64,000 bases of DNA from Umbelopsis ramanniana AG (Eukaryota > Mucoromycota > Umbelopsidomycetes > Umbelopsidales > Umbelopsidaceae), in NCBI RefSeq assembly GCF_025399195.1, contig NW_026252130.1, forward strand, positions 27,321-91,320, read 5' to 3'. Shown here in pieces: positions 24,447-36,567 of the stretch. Made by a program: the position numbers and the translations under genes. The notes under the pieces were generated by a model. That model was given only the letters and a program-made list of their open reading frames with translations, ran no database searches and was not told the origin of the DNA. Within the stretch, counting starts at the first letter, position 1. Every line of letters begins with the position of its first letter.

Positions 24447-26516
24447 ATGCCCATGCGAGCTCCAAAGGCATCTCCATTGCTGCCTACAGCTGCATCTATT
24501 TCATGGGAACGATGGGGTCGTACGCTGACATACCAGCGACTGCACGAAAAACTACAACCTAGACTGACGTGGAGGCGAAGATCTATAGTGTACCTAATCT
24601 CCATAATTATCATCGCAGCATGCTTCCTGTCTTATTTCGTACAATACATACGCATGACAAGCGTGCATAGAGCAAGAGACAGTTGGCTATTATCTCGTTT
24701 TCCGGAACTTCAACCCATTTGGAAAGACATATCGAAAGATAGTACTAATTTGCATGAAGCTATTACTCTTCGATTCGAACGCCGTGATCAGTACGGTTGC
24801 GAATACCATCAACTATCTTATGCTACTTTAAAACAGATTATCGATGATGAACTTGGGCCCGCTAATCCCAACCCTTCATTCACCCATGTTCGTACGCCAT
24901 ATTTAATCACACCAGCTTTTGACCCTAGTCAACCAGTCACATTGAAACCCGGCCAAAAGTATTGTGTTCGATTGGTTGTTCCACGCCAACTGGTGACGCC
25001 CAGCAATACTGAAGGATATATGCCTATTGATGGATCTCCTTGGGACAGCATTATGATGACGATGGTTCGAAACTCCCCATCCAACACCACTATTCCGGTG
25101 CGCATGAATGTATGGGGTGGCCATGCGACATTGTATGATGCCGATGAGCTAAACGCTGGTCGTCAGGCTCAGGATAGACCACCTCATGAATGGATGAGTC
25201 GTAGTGGAATTCACATCTATGAAGCGGAAATAGCCCTCATGGACGAGGGCATTTATACCCTGGAAACTCGACTGGAATACACTCAGGGTCTTTGGAACTT
25301 TGAACGAGAAACCATCATCTCCTACCAACCAGAGATGGTCAACCCACCAACAGGATGGGAAGTAAAGATCCTTGGACGTGAGAAGGATCATTTTGATTTA
25401 CCCTTGTGTACTCGACCTGATCATCCTGGACGTTGGCTTAATATCAACGATTACGCGCCAGAGCGACAAAAGCAAATTCAACCCAGCGCCGTAGACTTCA
25501 ACGGAAATTTTTGGGCTCCCTACACCTGTCGATACCGACCCATTACATACCAAGACTTTACAACCTGTTTAGCAAAGAAATTCCCTCTCATTCATTGGTT
25601 TGGCGATTCCAATTCTCGTAGAGCTATTAAGAAAATGGTGACGGACGGAGAATGGTGTAGCGACGCATCCCTCATCCAGAGTAATGCTACCATTCAACGA
25701 AGCTGTCACTGCGAGGATTACGGAGACTTATCATGGAACCGTACGTTGTTCGATCCATGGTCTCGAGCCGCTCAGGTAACAAGGATACCTGCTGAGCATG
25801 TCTCCTCTGAATGGGGCACCATTGACAGAGACGAAGACAAGTCGGAACTTTGGTTCTACAAGATGGACGGTCTTACCAACCTGAATGATCCTGGGTGGGA
25901 GGAATCGTTCAAGGAGTACCCTGACCCCTCGGAGTTGTTGCCATATGTTACTGGACTGGCTGTCAACCAAGAATGGGCCAGTCGATTTGGTGAACCCTTG
26001 AATCTTCCAGGAGCTGATATCCGGCCTCAGCCTAAAAAGGAAGAAAAGCGATCTTATCATCTGGACAAGCGGTGGTACCTGACACTCGCCCCTCCTAAAC
26101 TCATCATCATTAGTTTGGGAAATTGGGACACTTCATGGATGCCCTACGCAGAATTCGAAGTCGCCGTGCAGAGATTAATCAACTACATCAAGCAGCGCTA
26201 TATTCCCTACAAGACCGCCGTTGTTTATAGAGCCCCTCAATATTACTGTTGCCGGGTCGATACGTCCGAATGGCAACGTAGACTCAGCACGCAAAGAATG
26301 GAAGCATATGATCGCTATGCGAGAGATATGCTGGTGGAACATGTGGGAGCCAAAGTGTGGGATGTGTATGCTTTGGGAGAGTCTCGCAACTGGCAAGACA
26401 AACAGGTGTCGCTTGATTGCCCGTCCAACCATGTTCCTAGCGACGTTGTAGCGGTTGAAAACCAACTGTTAATGAATGCGCTATGTAATTCGGATGATTG
26501 GTTTGCCGATATTTAA
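24447..26516 (+). CDS. Type II membrane PC-esterase/NXPE-like protein
   Basis: Intronless, 689 residues. A basic N-terminus (LTWRRR) is followed by one hydrophobic segment at about 46-66, then a large lumenal region, the layout of a Golgi type II enzyme. Residues about 150-300 look like a beta-sandwich with YCVRLVVPRQ and IYTLETRLEYTQG. The C-terminal half has the SGNH/PC-esterase block I motif HWFGDSNSRR (Ser388) and a late LDCPSNHVPSDV carrying a D..H pair. That architecture matches the NXPE and plant TBL/PMR5 group, some of which transfer acetyl groups to sugars. The acceptor here is unknown. Several N-glycosylation sequons occur. Two Met codons open the frame and I chose the first. Confidence 0.72.
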   Translation: MPMRAPKASPLLPTAASISWERWGRTLTYQRLHEKLQPRLTWRRRSIVYLISIIIIAACFLSYFVQYIRMTSVHRARDSWLLSRFPELQPIWKDISKDSTNLHEAITLRFERRDQYGCEYHQLSYATLKQIIDDELGPANPNPSFTHVRTPYLITPAFDPSQPVTLKPGQKYCVRLVVPRQLVTPSNTEGYMPIDGSPWDSIMMTMVRNSPSNTTIPVRMNVWGGHATLYDADELNAGRQAQDRPPHEWMSRSGIHIYEAEIALMDEGIYTLETRLEYTQGLWNFERETIISYQPEMVNPPTGWEVKILGREKDHFDLPLCTRPDHPGRWLNINDYAPERQKQIQPSAVDFNGNFWAPYTCRYRPITYQDFTTCLAKKFPLIHWFGDSNSRRAIKKMVTDGEWCSDASLIQSNATIQRSCHCEDYGDLSWNRTLFDPWSRAAQVTRIPAEHVSSEWGTIDRDEDKSELWFYKMDGLTNLNDPGWEESFKEYPDPSELLPYVTGLAVNQEWASRFGEPLNLPGADIRPQPKKEEKRSYHLDKRWYLTLAPPKLIIISLGNWDTSWMPYAEFEVAVQRLINYIKQRYIPYKTAVVYRAPQYYCCRVDTSEWQRRLSTQRMEAYDRYARDMLVEHVGAKVWDVYALGESRNWQDKQVSLDCPSNHVPSDVVAVENQLLMNALCNSDDWFADI

Positions 26517-26573
26517 TCCACAGCATTTATTTCCCACTTTTTACATTTCCCACTCACAAAAATAAAAACTTAC

Positions 26574-26579
26574 CACGTG
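26574..26579. promoter_or_regulatory. E-box (ATCACGTG on the minus strand) upstream of STIMATE-like gene
   Basis: CACGTG about 90 bp before the ATG at 26666, matching RTCACGTG on the reverse strand. Function inferred from motif only. Confidence 0.35.
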
Positions 26580-26665
26580 ATCCTATTTTTGGTCATTGCC
26601 ATATAAGACGTTTTCGGCCTTGGCTCATTTTTTGACGTTGACTTTTTTTTTGAGATTGCAATTCC

Positions 26666-27545
26666 ATGGTCGAACCTCCAAATGACCCTGACGCTGGCTG
26701 TAAACTGCTGGATGGGTTCGCTATCATCATACAAATACTACTTGCTTCAAGTGCCCTCGCAACACTAGTCGTCAAAAGGGCCAGGGAAAGACCGCAGCGG
26801 CCAGTTAATATATGGTATGGTTATTTTCAACTCTTGGCTTGCGCTGTTAACCTGAAAACTAATGTGGTTTGATAGGCTTTTGGATGTTGGAAAGCAATTT
26901 TCGGGTGCCATTGTCATCCATGGTCTCAACCTGCTTGTATCATATTCCCGCGGCCGACCGCATCATGGCGGACCCTCCAACCTCTGCGTTTGGTATTTCT
27001 TAAACGTTGGTGTCGATACCACCGTGGGAGTGTGGATTCTTTGGGTCATATTGCGATCGCTGCAGTGGTCACTTATGCGAGTGGGAGTCACAGGCATTCG
27101 CACAGGTGACTATGGCACCCCTCCGTCCATTCTCAATTGGATCAAACAGACGATTATTTTCATATGCTCACTGGTCGGCATGAAGAGCTGTGTTTACGGC
27201 CTGTTTCGTCTTTGCCCTTGGCTATTCGACTTTGGAAAATGGGTCCTGAGCTGGACTCGTGACAACTATAGAACTCAAGTCGTTTTTGTCATGTTAATGT
27301 GAGTGCCCTTTGTGACAGCGTTTTTTTAATTCCCTCATACCAGCCATTGAGCTAAATAATGGCCTCTTTTCTCTAGATTCCCCCTTTGTATGAACGCCTT
27401 TCAGATTTGGGTGATAGATACCATTGTAAAGAACAAGCTATTTAGTGTAGAGGAGATTATTGAGGCAGATGAGCGCACTAGGCTTCTTGCTGAGCCTAAT
27501 CATAATACCACCGAGTCAACTGCGACCACCGTAGAAAATTTGTAA
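26666..27545 (+). CDS. STIMATE/TMEM110-family membrane protein (YPL162C-like)
   Basis: Exons 26666-26814, 26876-27298 and 27377-27545 give 246 residues with about five hydrophobic segments. Characteristic stretches are RPVNIWLLDVGKQFSGAIVI, FLNVGVDTTVGVWILWVIL and TGDYGTPPSILNWIKQ. In animals STIMATE lies in the ER and promotes STIM-Orai calcium entry; the yeast member YPL162C is a vacuolar membrane protein of poorly known role. Fungi lack STIM/Orai, so the role here is open. The Asn/Thr-rich acidic tail is poorly conserved. It ends only about 50 bp before the next gene, on the same strand. Confidence 0.85.
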
Positions 27546-27593
27546 AGCACATATTTTTTTTTCCATAAAAAACTTCTTCCCTTTTGAATCGTC

Positions 27594-30230
27594 ATGTTCT
27601 CCATTGCTCGCCATGACGAGTCCGAAAATGACGAACGATCTTACGAGAAGCGTTTAGATCGTTTGTCCAAACTTAATGAGAGAGTCAGCAAGAAACGAAA
27701 GCAGACAGGTGCTGATCAAGGCGACGACGAGGCCTTACCTCAAGAAGAACTGGCTACTATGGAGGTAGAACAGCCTGTGGTAGACACCACGGTCGACAAT
27801 GACACCACTGCTGATTTGGATTCAGCGCTTGTAGAGGAAACTGAATCTAAGAAGGCGAAACGAAATAAGCCAAAAAAGAAGAAGGTGAAGCAAGACGAAC
27901 CACTTCAGGCAGAGGCACTGGAAGAAATGGAGGTTGTTGAGGAAGACGTAGCTGAGTCAGACAGATTAATACCACCCACTCCGGATGAATTAGTAGAGGA
28001 AGCAGGAACGTTAGAGGAAGTTGCAGAGGAAGAATCCATGCTCCAAGCGTTTCCCGATTTCACGCCAACTGAACCCGACGTGAAGGATATTGCTCAACTC
28101 AAATCAATGGGTATCCCATACTGGCTGGCCCACCCCACCATCATTGAGCAAGGCCAGACGACTCCTCTTGCAGAAATGTCAGGTTTATCTAAGAATTTGC
28201 TGGAACGTTGCCGCGAACAAGGCATTGACGAATTTTTTGCTGGTGAGTTTAGATTTTTGAAGTGGATCTATCGCGTTTTCATATGCTTACCCTGTTTTTT
28301 GCTCTCCAGTACAAACAGCTGTTGTACCAATCTTTTTGAAATCACCATCATTGTACGATAGTCGACGTCCACCTGGTGATTTGTGCGTTTCAGCACCCAC
28401 TGGTTCAGGCAAAACCCTTGCCTATGTCATTCCTATTGTTCAGGTAAGTCGATCCATACAATGAATGCTGAAAATAGGCGTTGGGTTCAGCTGCTGAAAA
28501 ATATATTACTTTGCTAGATCCTTTCAACGAGAGTGGTAACCCGGCTTCGAGCGTTGGTAGTTCTTCCTACGCGTGATTTGGTCAGTCAGGTGCGCGAGAC
28601 TTTTGAGGCTGTCACCAAAGGCACTGGATTGAAGGTATGTAGAATTGTGACTCGTGTGGGTGTCATTATGCATATAGCCTATTCTAAATTTTCTTTCTTT
28701 TAAGATTGCAACGGCCACTGGTCACCACTCCTTTGCTCAAGAGCAAGCACAAATCGTGGATAACATGGATGACAGGTAGGATACAGCATTAAGTCATATA
28801 CCGTAGTGCTATCGACACTAACCTCAGCTATTCAGTCTGCTGGGCGGATCGAGCAAAATCGATATTCTAATTGCCACACCAGGTCGTTTGATCGATCATT
28901 TGAATGCCACACCCAACTTTTCACTTCAGCATTTACGGTTCTTGGTTATTGATGAAGCTGATCGTCTTCTTAATCAGAGCTATCAAGACTGGCTCACTCA
29001 TATTCTTCGCGCCACTCAACCACAAAAAATGGAACACCGTCTTCCTGCCGACCATCTGCAGCGAGACTCTCTCAAGTATGGACAGGTTTCTGACTGCATC
29101 TTATTTTCCACCGTCCAATGCTAACACTACTTTTCAGTGTACCCATTCATGATGCTATTGCGCCATCCTATTTAGAATCTCACTTTGAGCTCCCCGTTTC
29201 TGACATTGATACCCCCAAAATGCCTTGCGTACAAAAACTACTGTTCTCAGCGACACTGACGAAAAATCCTGCCAAGATTGCCGGACTACACTTGACCAAC
29301 CCTCAATACGTTGCTGTTCGATCTCAAGGTCAGATTGGAAAGGATGACGACGGTAGCGGCGAGAAGTACACTACACCAGAGACACTGAAGGTAAGCTATT
29401 GAATCAATTCAGGGAATATAGGTTTTTAGAATGGAGCACTGACGTTGGACTCTAGGAATACATGATTGTCTGTCCCAGCGAACAGAAGCCTATGCTTGTT
29501 TTACATTTGCTGTATAACTTGAATGTCAAGGCCGCCCTCTGCTTTACCAAATCCGTCGAATCCGCACACAGATTGTTCATGCTTATTACATTCTTTGAGC
29601 GAGCCCACGGAAAACAGGACGATGGAAAAATAGTGGCAGCAGAGTACTCTAGTGACCTCACACAGTCAGCTCGACGATCCATACTGAAGAAGTTCAAACA
29701 AGGCGAGATTCGATTGTAAGTATTGATTCATTGGCTGCTCTGATAGAGTGCCGCCCACGCTAACATCTGACCATAGGTTGATTTGTTCCGATTTGATTGG
29801 TCGTGGTATTGATTTGGATGCGGTCGATACAGTCATCTCGTATGACGTGCCTTTGTACATGAAAAAATACATCCATCGTGTTGGTCGTACGGCTCGTGCT
29901 GGTCGTGAAGGTGATGCCTATACCCTCGTAGAGCAGCAAGAAGCACGTCACTTCAAGGAAATGCTACGCAAAGGCGGCCACCTCTCCGATGTGAAAAACC
30001 TCAAGGTCCAACGACCTACCCTAGAACCATTTGTCGACGACTACAAGATTGCCCTCACAGAACTTGGAAGCTCATTGACGACTGCCAAGACGTCACTTCT
30101 TCGCTACCAGGCATCCATACATGTGGATGAAGAAGAGGAAACAGAATCCAAGGAAGATGCATTGGAAGTTGAGTCGGACAAGGAGCAAAGTGACAATAAC
30201 GACTTGGAAAAAAGTGATATAGACATGTAG
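27594..30230 (+). CDS. DBP6: ATP-dependent RNA helicase Dbp6/DDX51
   Basis: Nucleolar DEAD-box helicase needed for early 60S subunit assembly. Exons 27594-28242, 28310-28443, 28518-28634, 28705-28775, 28836-29075, 29138-29390, 29456-29715 and 29777-30230 give 725 residues. The first 150 residues are charged, with a [14 protein letters not shown] cluster that may be a nucleolar signal. Motifs in order: APTGSGKT (245-252), PTRDLV, ATPGR, DEAD (363-366), FSATLT, and [10 protein letters not shown]. The insert between DEAD and the SAT motif ([20 protein letters not shown] region) is typical of Dbp6/DDX51. The C-terminal tail is acidic. The 49-bp gap to the previous stop is too short for a separate large promoter. 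Confidence 0.94.
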
Positions 30231-30439
30231 ACATTGTTCTGTGTTTCTTGAGAGAAACAGTATATTATGGTAATTTTTCATTTGTATAAAGCTTTCATTT
30301 ACATTCTCAACTCGGATTTTTTGGCCCTAGTAAGAGGACTGGGTACATGCAGATCGTGTGTAAGCCTGCCAAATTTGACACATTCACAGCACAGTATAGG
30401 AAGATGGGATGGGATCTTGGCTGATATATATCTCATTTT

Positions 30440-33400
30440 TTACATTCGGCCTTGAAGAATACTTTCAATTGTCACACTAATAAACTCCTTTTTGCTGGCC
30501 AAGTCTACTCCAAAGAACAGCGAGAGCTGTTCACGCACTAAAAACAAAAAAGAGAAGCATCAGTACACAATTTCGCGCGCTCTAAAAAGCTTTTCAATGG
30601 TCACATATGACTTACCCTGCTTCTTGGTCACGGTCATAAGGTTGGCAGTGGCAAGGATGTTGCGTATTTCAGCAACAATTTCAGCATCAGTAGGCACTCC
30701 GGTCAAGCTGTGGATACTATGATTGCTCAAGGCTGGAATGGAGTAAGTACTTCCCCGAGGATCAAGTAGGTGATCAGGAACTCCTCCGTAACTATGAACA
30801 GACATGGCTTTCGGCGGCATTTGCAAGTAATCTGAGCCGGCGTAAGACGCAGCATAAGGGCTATGTGCGCCAGCATTCGACTGTCTACCTTTCTTGTGAG
30901 TTTTCACGGAATCACGGTAATAATCAAAGTCTTGGCCTTGTCGGTTTCGATAATCGGTTCCTTGCGACATTTGGGTATGATACGAGCGATAAGTATGAGC
31001 TGTCAACCCTGTTTTTTCAGTTTCTTTGGAGCCAGTTGATCCTGCTTCCCACAATTCATGTTCATATGTACTCCACTTCTTCAAGGGGATCATCTTTTCA
31101 TCGAATTTCTCATCGTCGGCCACAATGATCTGTTTCTTTTTGTCTCCCACCACCACACGGGTATTACCCCATGAGAAATCGTCAAAATGCCAGAAAGCAT
31201 AAATGGGGATGAAGAAAGAGAAGATAGGAATGGCGAAAATATAGATAATCATCCATCCAATATGTTGCCACTGTCGCTTTATGATGAAGATCAAAGCCTG
31301 TAAGCCATAAATACCAGCCAACATACAGAGAGCAATCAGTGGAATCGGCCCTGTTTTGCTTATAACCACATAGACGAGGTAAACCAGGTAGATGACGGAG
31401 GAAGGAAGCGTTAATGTACCGACCAGGTCGATCATGACCACGAAGCGCATGGAGAAACAACAAAATCCACATAGTTCTGGCAGTAAGACTAATTCCAGCA
31501 AGTTGTGGATAGTGGAATTGATCCAACGTCGGCGTTGAGATAGAAGAACGCTCCATCGGTCAGGAGCAATGGTCTTACATTGTGCATGCGGTGTAAACGT
31601 CATCTTGTACTGAGGAAAGTGCTTCATCATGAGGGTGGTTAGATATCGATCCTCACCAAGATGCAACAAATTTTTCTTGTGCAAGGTATCAACATGATTT
31701 TCCGAGTATTCTTGGATGACTTGGGGAGATATGATGAGAGGTAGGTTCTTGTTAGGGGTCCTGATTCTGTACATGCAAAAACAGCCAGGTAGACAAGTGA
31801 CAGAGCCAAAAAGCGATTCAAAGGCTTTGGAAAGATGGTGAGATATGTAGTATTCATAGACTTGAATCATGGTCGTCCAGCTATTATCTTCGTTACCAAG
31901 ACTGGTTTCGCCACATATACCAATGATCTTTCCATCATGAAGCAAGCAAGATATCATTCTCGTTAAGGCGTCCGGCATGACTTCGGTGTCAGCGTCGATC
32001 ATGAGCACATATTCGTAAAAGCTTGGATCTACGCCAATGACGTTCTTGATCTGATGGTACATCTCCAACTCCAGTGGGGTCATTTCCGATTCAAAATGAA
32101 CTTTGTTCAAGAAGTTCATGCAGATAATTTGAGAGTCTCGTTTTCCTCGGTTACCGGGCTTGGACCGTTCCGATGCCTTGCCTACCTTGACCACAACAAC
32201 ATAGGGCACAACGTGGCCTTCATGCTCGTATAATCCTGAGTACACCTTGCCGTAGTTTAACTGCTTACTTCCTTCTCCAATAGATTTGAACATGAGAGGT
32301 TCAGGGTCTAACTTGGGATTATGTCCAAGGATGTCTAGGACAATACGAGGCGTAGGTCTGTCGTTACCGCTTCCCATAATCATACCATCGGCAATCAAGA
32401 AAATGAGCTTTCGCTTATCGTCATATTCCATGACAGTAATGGAGTTGATGGTCTTTCGAATGGATTCTTCGTCTTCGGTATAACAAGGTACTTGGCAGAT
32501 GACGAACTTGTCATACTGCTCTGGAGTAGGTACGCCGCCAAACTGAAGTGCCGCCAGGAACTTGATCAACGTGACGAAACACATCACAAGCGCAAAGGCC
32601 AGGAGAAGGTAATTGGTAAATGTACACCTTGCATCATCACGATAATCCAGCCTTCCGATGTAAAATACATTATCAAGACAATTTTGATTTTGAGCCAGCT
32701 TTTCTGGCGTCATGGATTTCTTGTACTTGTTCCACTCGGCTGTGGCATCCGTGCCTCCAAACTTGGTGAATATCGTTTCCACCACTGGATCTAGGAACCG
32801 ATAGTTGGGCTGGGTGGGAGCGTAAGAAGGAAACAGCTTGGCTGTGCTCATGTAGTCCGTTATATCGTAAACTTTGTCATTAATAGATACAATCAATCTA
32901 CCCCAGCCGTTGAAATCACCCTGTATGGTCTTCATAGGGATAACCAGATCGCCTTTCTTGTATAAATTCATAACAGGCATGAAATAATCCCAGATCCAAT
33001 TCTTGTCCTTCATTTTGTCGAGATGAATGTCGGGTTGCTGGTTGCCCGAAAGGTGAACAAAAGAGGAGATGATGGCTGTTTCATTTGGTGTAATCTTGAT
33101 AGTGTCGTCGGTGACTAAACCAGGACATCCAGCGGTCAAGGGTATAGGGAATGAACTAGACAAATCATGACCAGCAAGAGGTTCCATAGCGGATTGTGTG
33201 CTCGCATAGACAGTGGTTCCGTGATCTGTTACAGCAAATCTAGTGACATCGTACACTTTACCACGGACACTGACGTAAAAGTCATTGAGTAGATTATGGT
33301 TGGCAACATCCTGCACCGAATAAAGTGACTTCGTACCAGGACAAACCAGTTCACCAAATACAGCAATGAAGAACAAAGTAGAAGCCGAAAACATGAAGAT

Positions 33401-36231
33401 CAAAAAGCAAAGTACCACTTTTTCACGCCATGCCATTCGAACGTCTTCACGCTTCATTCCACCACACCACTTGAGGAATGTACTTGGGATCCACCATGTC
33501 AGTAGCCAGACAAATCGGACCCACCAAAGACGCACGGTGGTGATGGGCACCTCTTCCACCTGCTCTTGTTGCACTGGAGAGTAATCGTCAACCATTTGGC
33601 TCATATCCAGATTTGGCCCATACCTGACGTAAAGAGAATTCAATATGACATGCCAGCGATTCTGATCATCACTCAATGATACTTACCCATCCGCCGCAAC
33701 TTTGCCTCCCCAGTCTGATTCTTCTCCCCATTGACTACCTTCGTACTTCTTTGCTTCATCGTCGCTCTCAATGTAACTTCCCCTGTCATCATGAAAGTCA
33801 GGATGAGGTGGCAGAAGAGACATTCCATTGTTGGCTGTGTTGGGTGATAAGAAGCCGCCAGCAGGAGAGTGGCCAACAACCGCAGCCTTCTGATTCAAGC
33901 GATACTCTTTTTCTTGGCGACGTATGGTGTCCTCAATGGATTTCCATGCATAAAATTCTAACCAGACGTTGTCGTTGCCAACAAATACCTGTTGTTGCGT
34001 CCAATTGTGCTGTTCTATCAGGTGCGTCACGCGGTCTCGCTCAGTTCCATCCGTTGTCATGGACGGAAGTGACGCATAATGCGATACGAATTCAGGAATG
34101 GGATACATGACCGAGTAATTGACGGAGCAACGAGTGTGTAAATCGAGAATTTGGAGACCACGAACTTGCATTTTGACCTTGCTTATATTGAACTGGTCAG
34201 GAGCTTGAAGGTCATTTGGACGGATATGAAGAACTTTATAGATGCGTGTTCCTTCAATTGAGGTAATTAAACTAGAAAGCGTTTCACCAAGTTGATCTAA
34301 AGCGCTTGTCATGCTTGTGGCCTCTCTGTCTTCAGCCTGTGGACTTTCTATTTTATCCTTGGGTTTGTCATTCGTTTCATCTATCTCAATGGTTGGTCGT
34401 TTCATGGACGGTGCTCTCATGGATCTGGTGGGAAGCTGAGCCTTGATGATGGTCCTATCGTCATGCGGATGTGACTTTGTAGCCAGGTTGTCGTTTTGAA
34501 ACAAATTGAGAACGAAGTCATTAGAACTGCTGGATCGAAGGAGATTGATGAAATCAGGAGACACGTTGTCCGTGTTTTTCTCAAGAAACGAGTCGATGGA
34601 GTAGTAGACTGGTTCGGAATAATGATTGATGCCGAATGTAAAAGTTTGGCTGGACTTGGCGTAACCAACATGGGAGCTATACAATTTGTCAAGCAAACCC
34701 AAAAGATTGGCGTCTGTCGCATCGGTCTCGTTAACAAGGTATCGTTTTGATTCTTTGTCGATGGTGCCAATGAGTCCTCCAATAGTACGAGGAACGCCAG
34801 TAGCGCTTCCAGTGAGAAGTGCCATACAATTGCCGCTAGCAGGAGGAGTAATGGTAGGCATAGATACACCGTCTTCGGCCATCAACCTCTCTCGTGGCTG
34901 TTCCTGCGCTAAGAAATTATTGATGGCCTCGTTTGCAACATTGACGGTGAAGTGTTCGAATCGATTGGATTTAAAATTTTGAAACCCAAATTGGTCCAAT
35001 ATGCCAACAAAATTGCACACTTCTTCCTCTGGGCAACATAGCTTTGTGTTGATCGTCTCAACAATCCAGTTGAATATTGCTCCATACATTGCTCTGGAAA
35101 TGGCATCTCGTTGTTGCGCAGCAGCTTGAGCGTTCAAGAATGCCGTGCATAGCTCCTTTCCGACGTAGCGAAGGTGGTACGTGATGGTGGACTCCAATTT
35201 GGACGGCGATACACCTAAAATGCCAGCGATTATGTCCAATTCCTCTGTATTCTTTACTGAACAAGAGTCTTGAGCATCAGAGGCAGGGTCGACAAATTGC
35301 AAATTGCCAAGGTGTAAAATGGCTGCCAAAACTTGGAAAAGCTGGGTGACGGTTTTCGACTTAAATCCACACACCTTCAACGCAGCCTTGAGGTCGCCAA
35401 ATGCAATTTGATCGCCTGCGTCAATTACCTTTGTGTTTCGGGTCTGGCTCAAGTAGGCAAAATACTCTGGTGCATGATTGATTCGGAGAGCTGTACGTTC
35501 TTCTGTGCTTGTTCCAGACAAAAGAGAGTAAAATACATGAAAGTTACGTTCGTTTTGTGGCACCTGGGTCAGTCTTGAGCGATCCAGGTTGTAAGTCATG
35601 GTTTTCAAACCAATGATTCTGCCACGCTCGTTATACTGAAGTTCCTGAAACTGGCCAAACCCAGAAGCAGAAGTATTCTGAACCGTTCTAGCCGATCCGA
35701 ACTGTTGCAAAATGGTTTGCGCATTGACAATTTGCTTTTGCAATTTCAATGCTTTCTTACTGTGACTTGACAGTTGAAGAAGCTGCTTCAGAAGATGACC
35801 TTGACTAGTGGTTTTTCCAGACCCTGTAACACCGCTGCAGAAAATAAGGGCAATGTCAAATCAAGTATAAAAAGAAGAGGGTTTTAGGCGTTTGACGTTT
35901 ACCTCAGCACAATACTTTGGTCTTCGCTTGCTCTTCTCAATTGGTAGTACACACGAGCGGCTAAATCATAGATGTGAGGTTGAAGCTGAGGTGGATCGGT
36001 AGTGTCGAGGTCACGGTAGACGGTGGCGGCGTACTGTGTAAGAGAGGCGTCGTTCACACTCTCCACGGCTTTGTAAGTGTTTACAACAATGAGATGATGT
36101 GCTCCAATACGAGTGTAAGGCAAGTCTCGCTTGAATCGCATATGCAGTGCCGAGACAATCGACTCCTCTGTGGGATTCGGCAGGCCGCATATGTCTGGTT
36201 TACTTGCTTCGACTGTCGAGTTAGAATCCAT
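30440..36231 (-). CDS. Chitin synthase with N-terminal myosin motor-like domain
   Basis: Plasma-membrane beta-1,4-GlcNAc polymerase. Exons 36231-35903, 35834-33687, 33623-30616 and 30537-30440 give 1860 residues. Residues about 10-760 are myosin-head-like with P-loop GVTGSGKT (111-118), assembled across intron 1. A cytochrome b5-like domain follows the first membrane pair near 940-1060 (VYDVTRF, VYDITDYMS). The family-2 glycosyltransferase core has DADTE (1369-1373), GEDRYLT and the QRRRW signature (1522-1526), then several membrane segments. A DEK-C domain (VPTDAEIVAEIRNIL) ends the protein and is completed by a 98-nt last exon. This order defines the class V/VII myosin-chitin synthases; an intact P-loop favours class V. 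The whole protein is read without a break. Confidence 0.95.
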
Positions 36232-36567
36232 CTTAAGGCAACACAGTCGCTGCTCCGATCAACAAGACTAAGAACAAGAAGAGGAATGCATCGAATTCAG
36301 CCTTCCAATATCAGTGGAAAATACGAGCAATTAATTTAGATGGTTGGTCTCATCCACCCATTGTTTCATTTTGTTGCCCTGAAGATGAGGGGGGAGGATC
36401 AAGGAGAGAGGTTTGATTGATTGACAAGACGCGCATATTTAGCAAAAGCCAGGAGGTTCCTGCTAAATGCATTTTTAACCCTATGGTGTTTTGATTTAAT
36501 TATTTGAATTTGTATTCTTTTCTACAGAATTTGTGTTGCATCAAAATGGGATGGGAAGAGTTCTTTT
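36232..36567. other. Intergenic between chitin synthase and cation exchanger
   Basis: 336 bp between two minus-strand genes; holds the chitin synthase promoter and the exchanger 3' UTR. An A/T-rich stretch runs at 36480-36540. No further feature seen. Confidence 0.45.
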
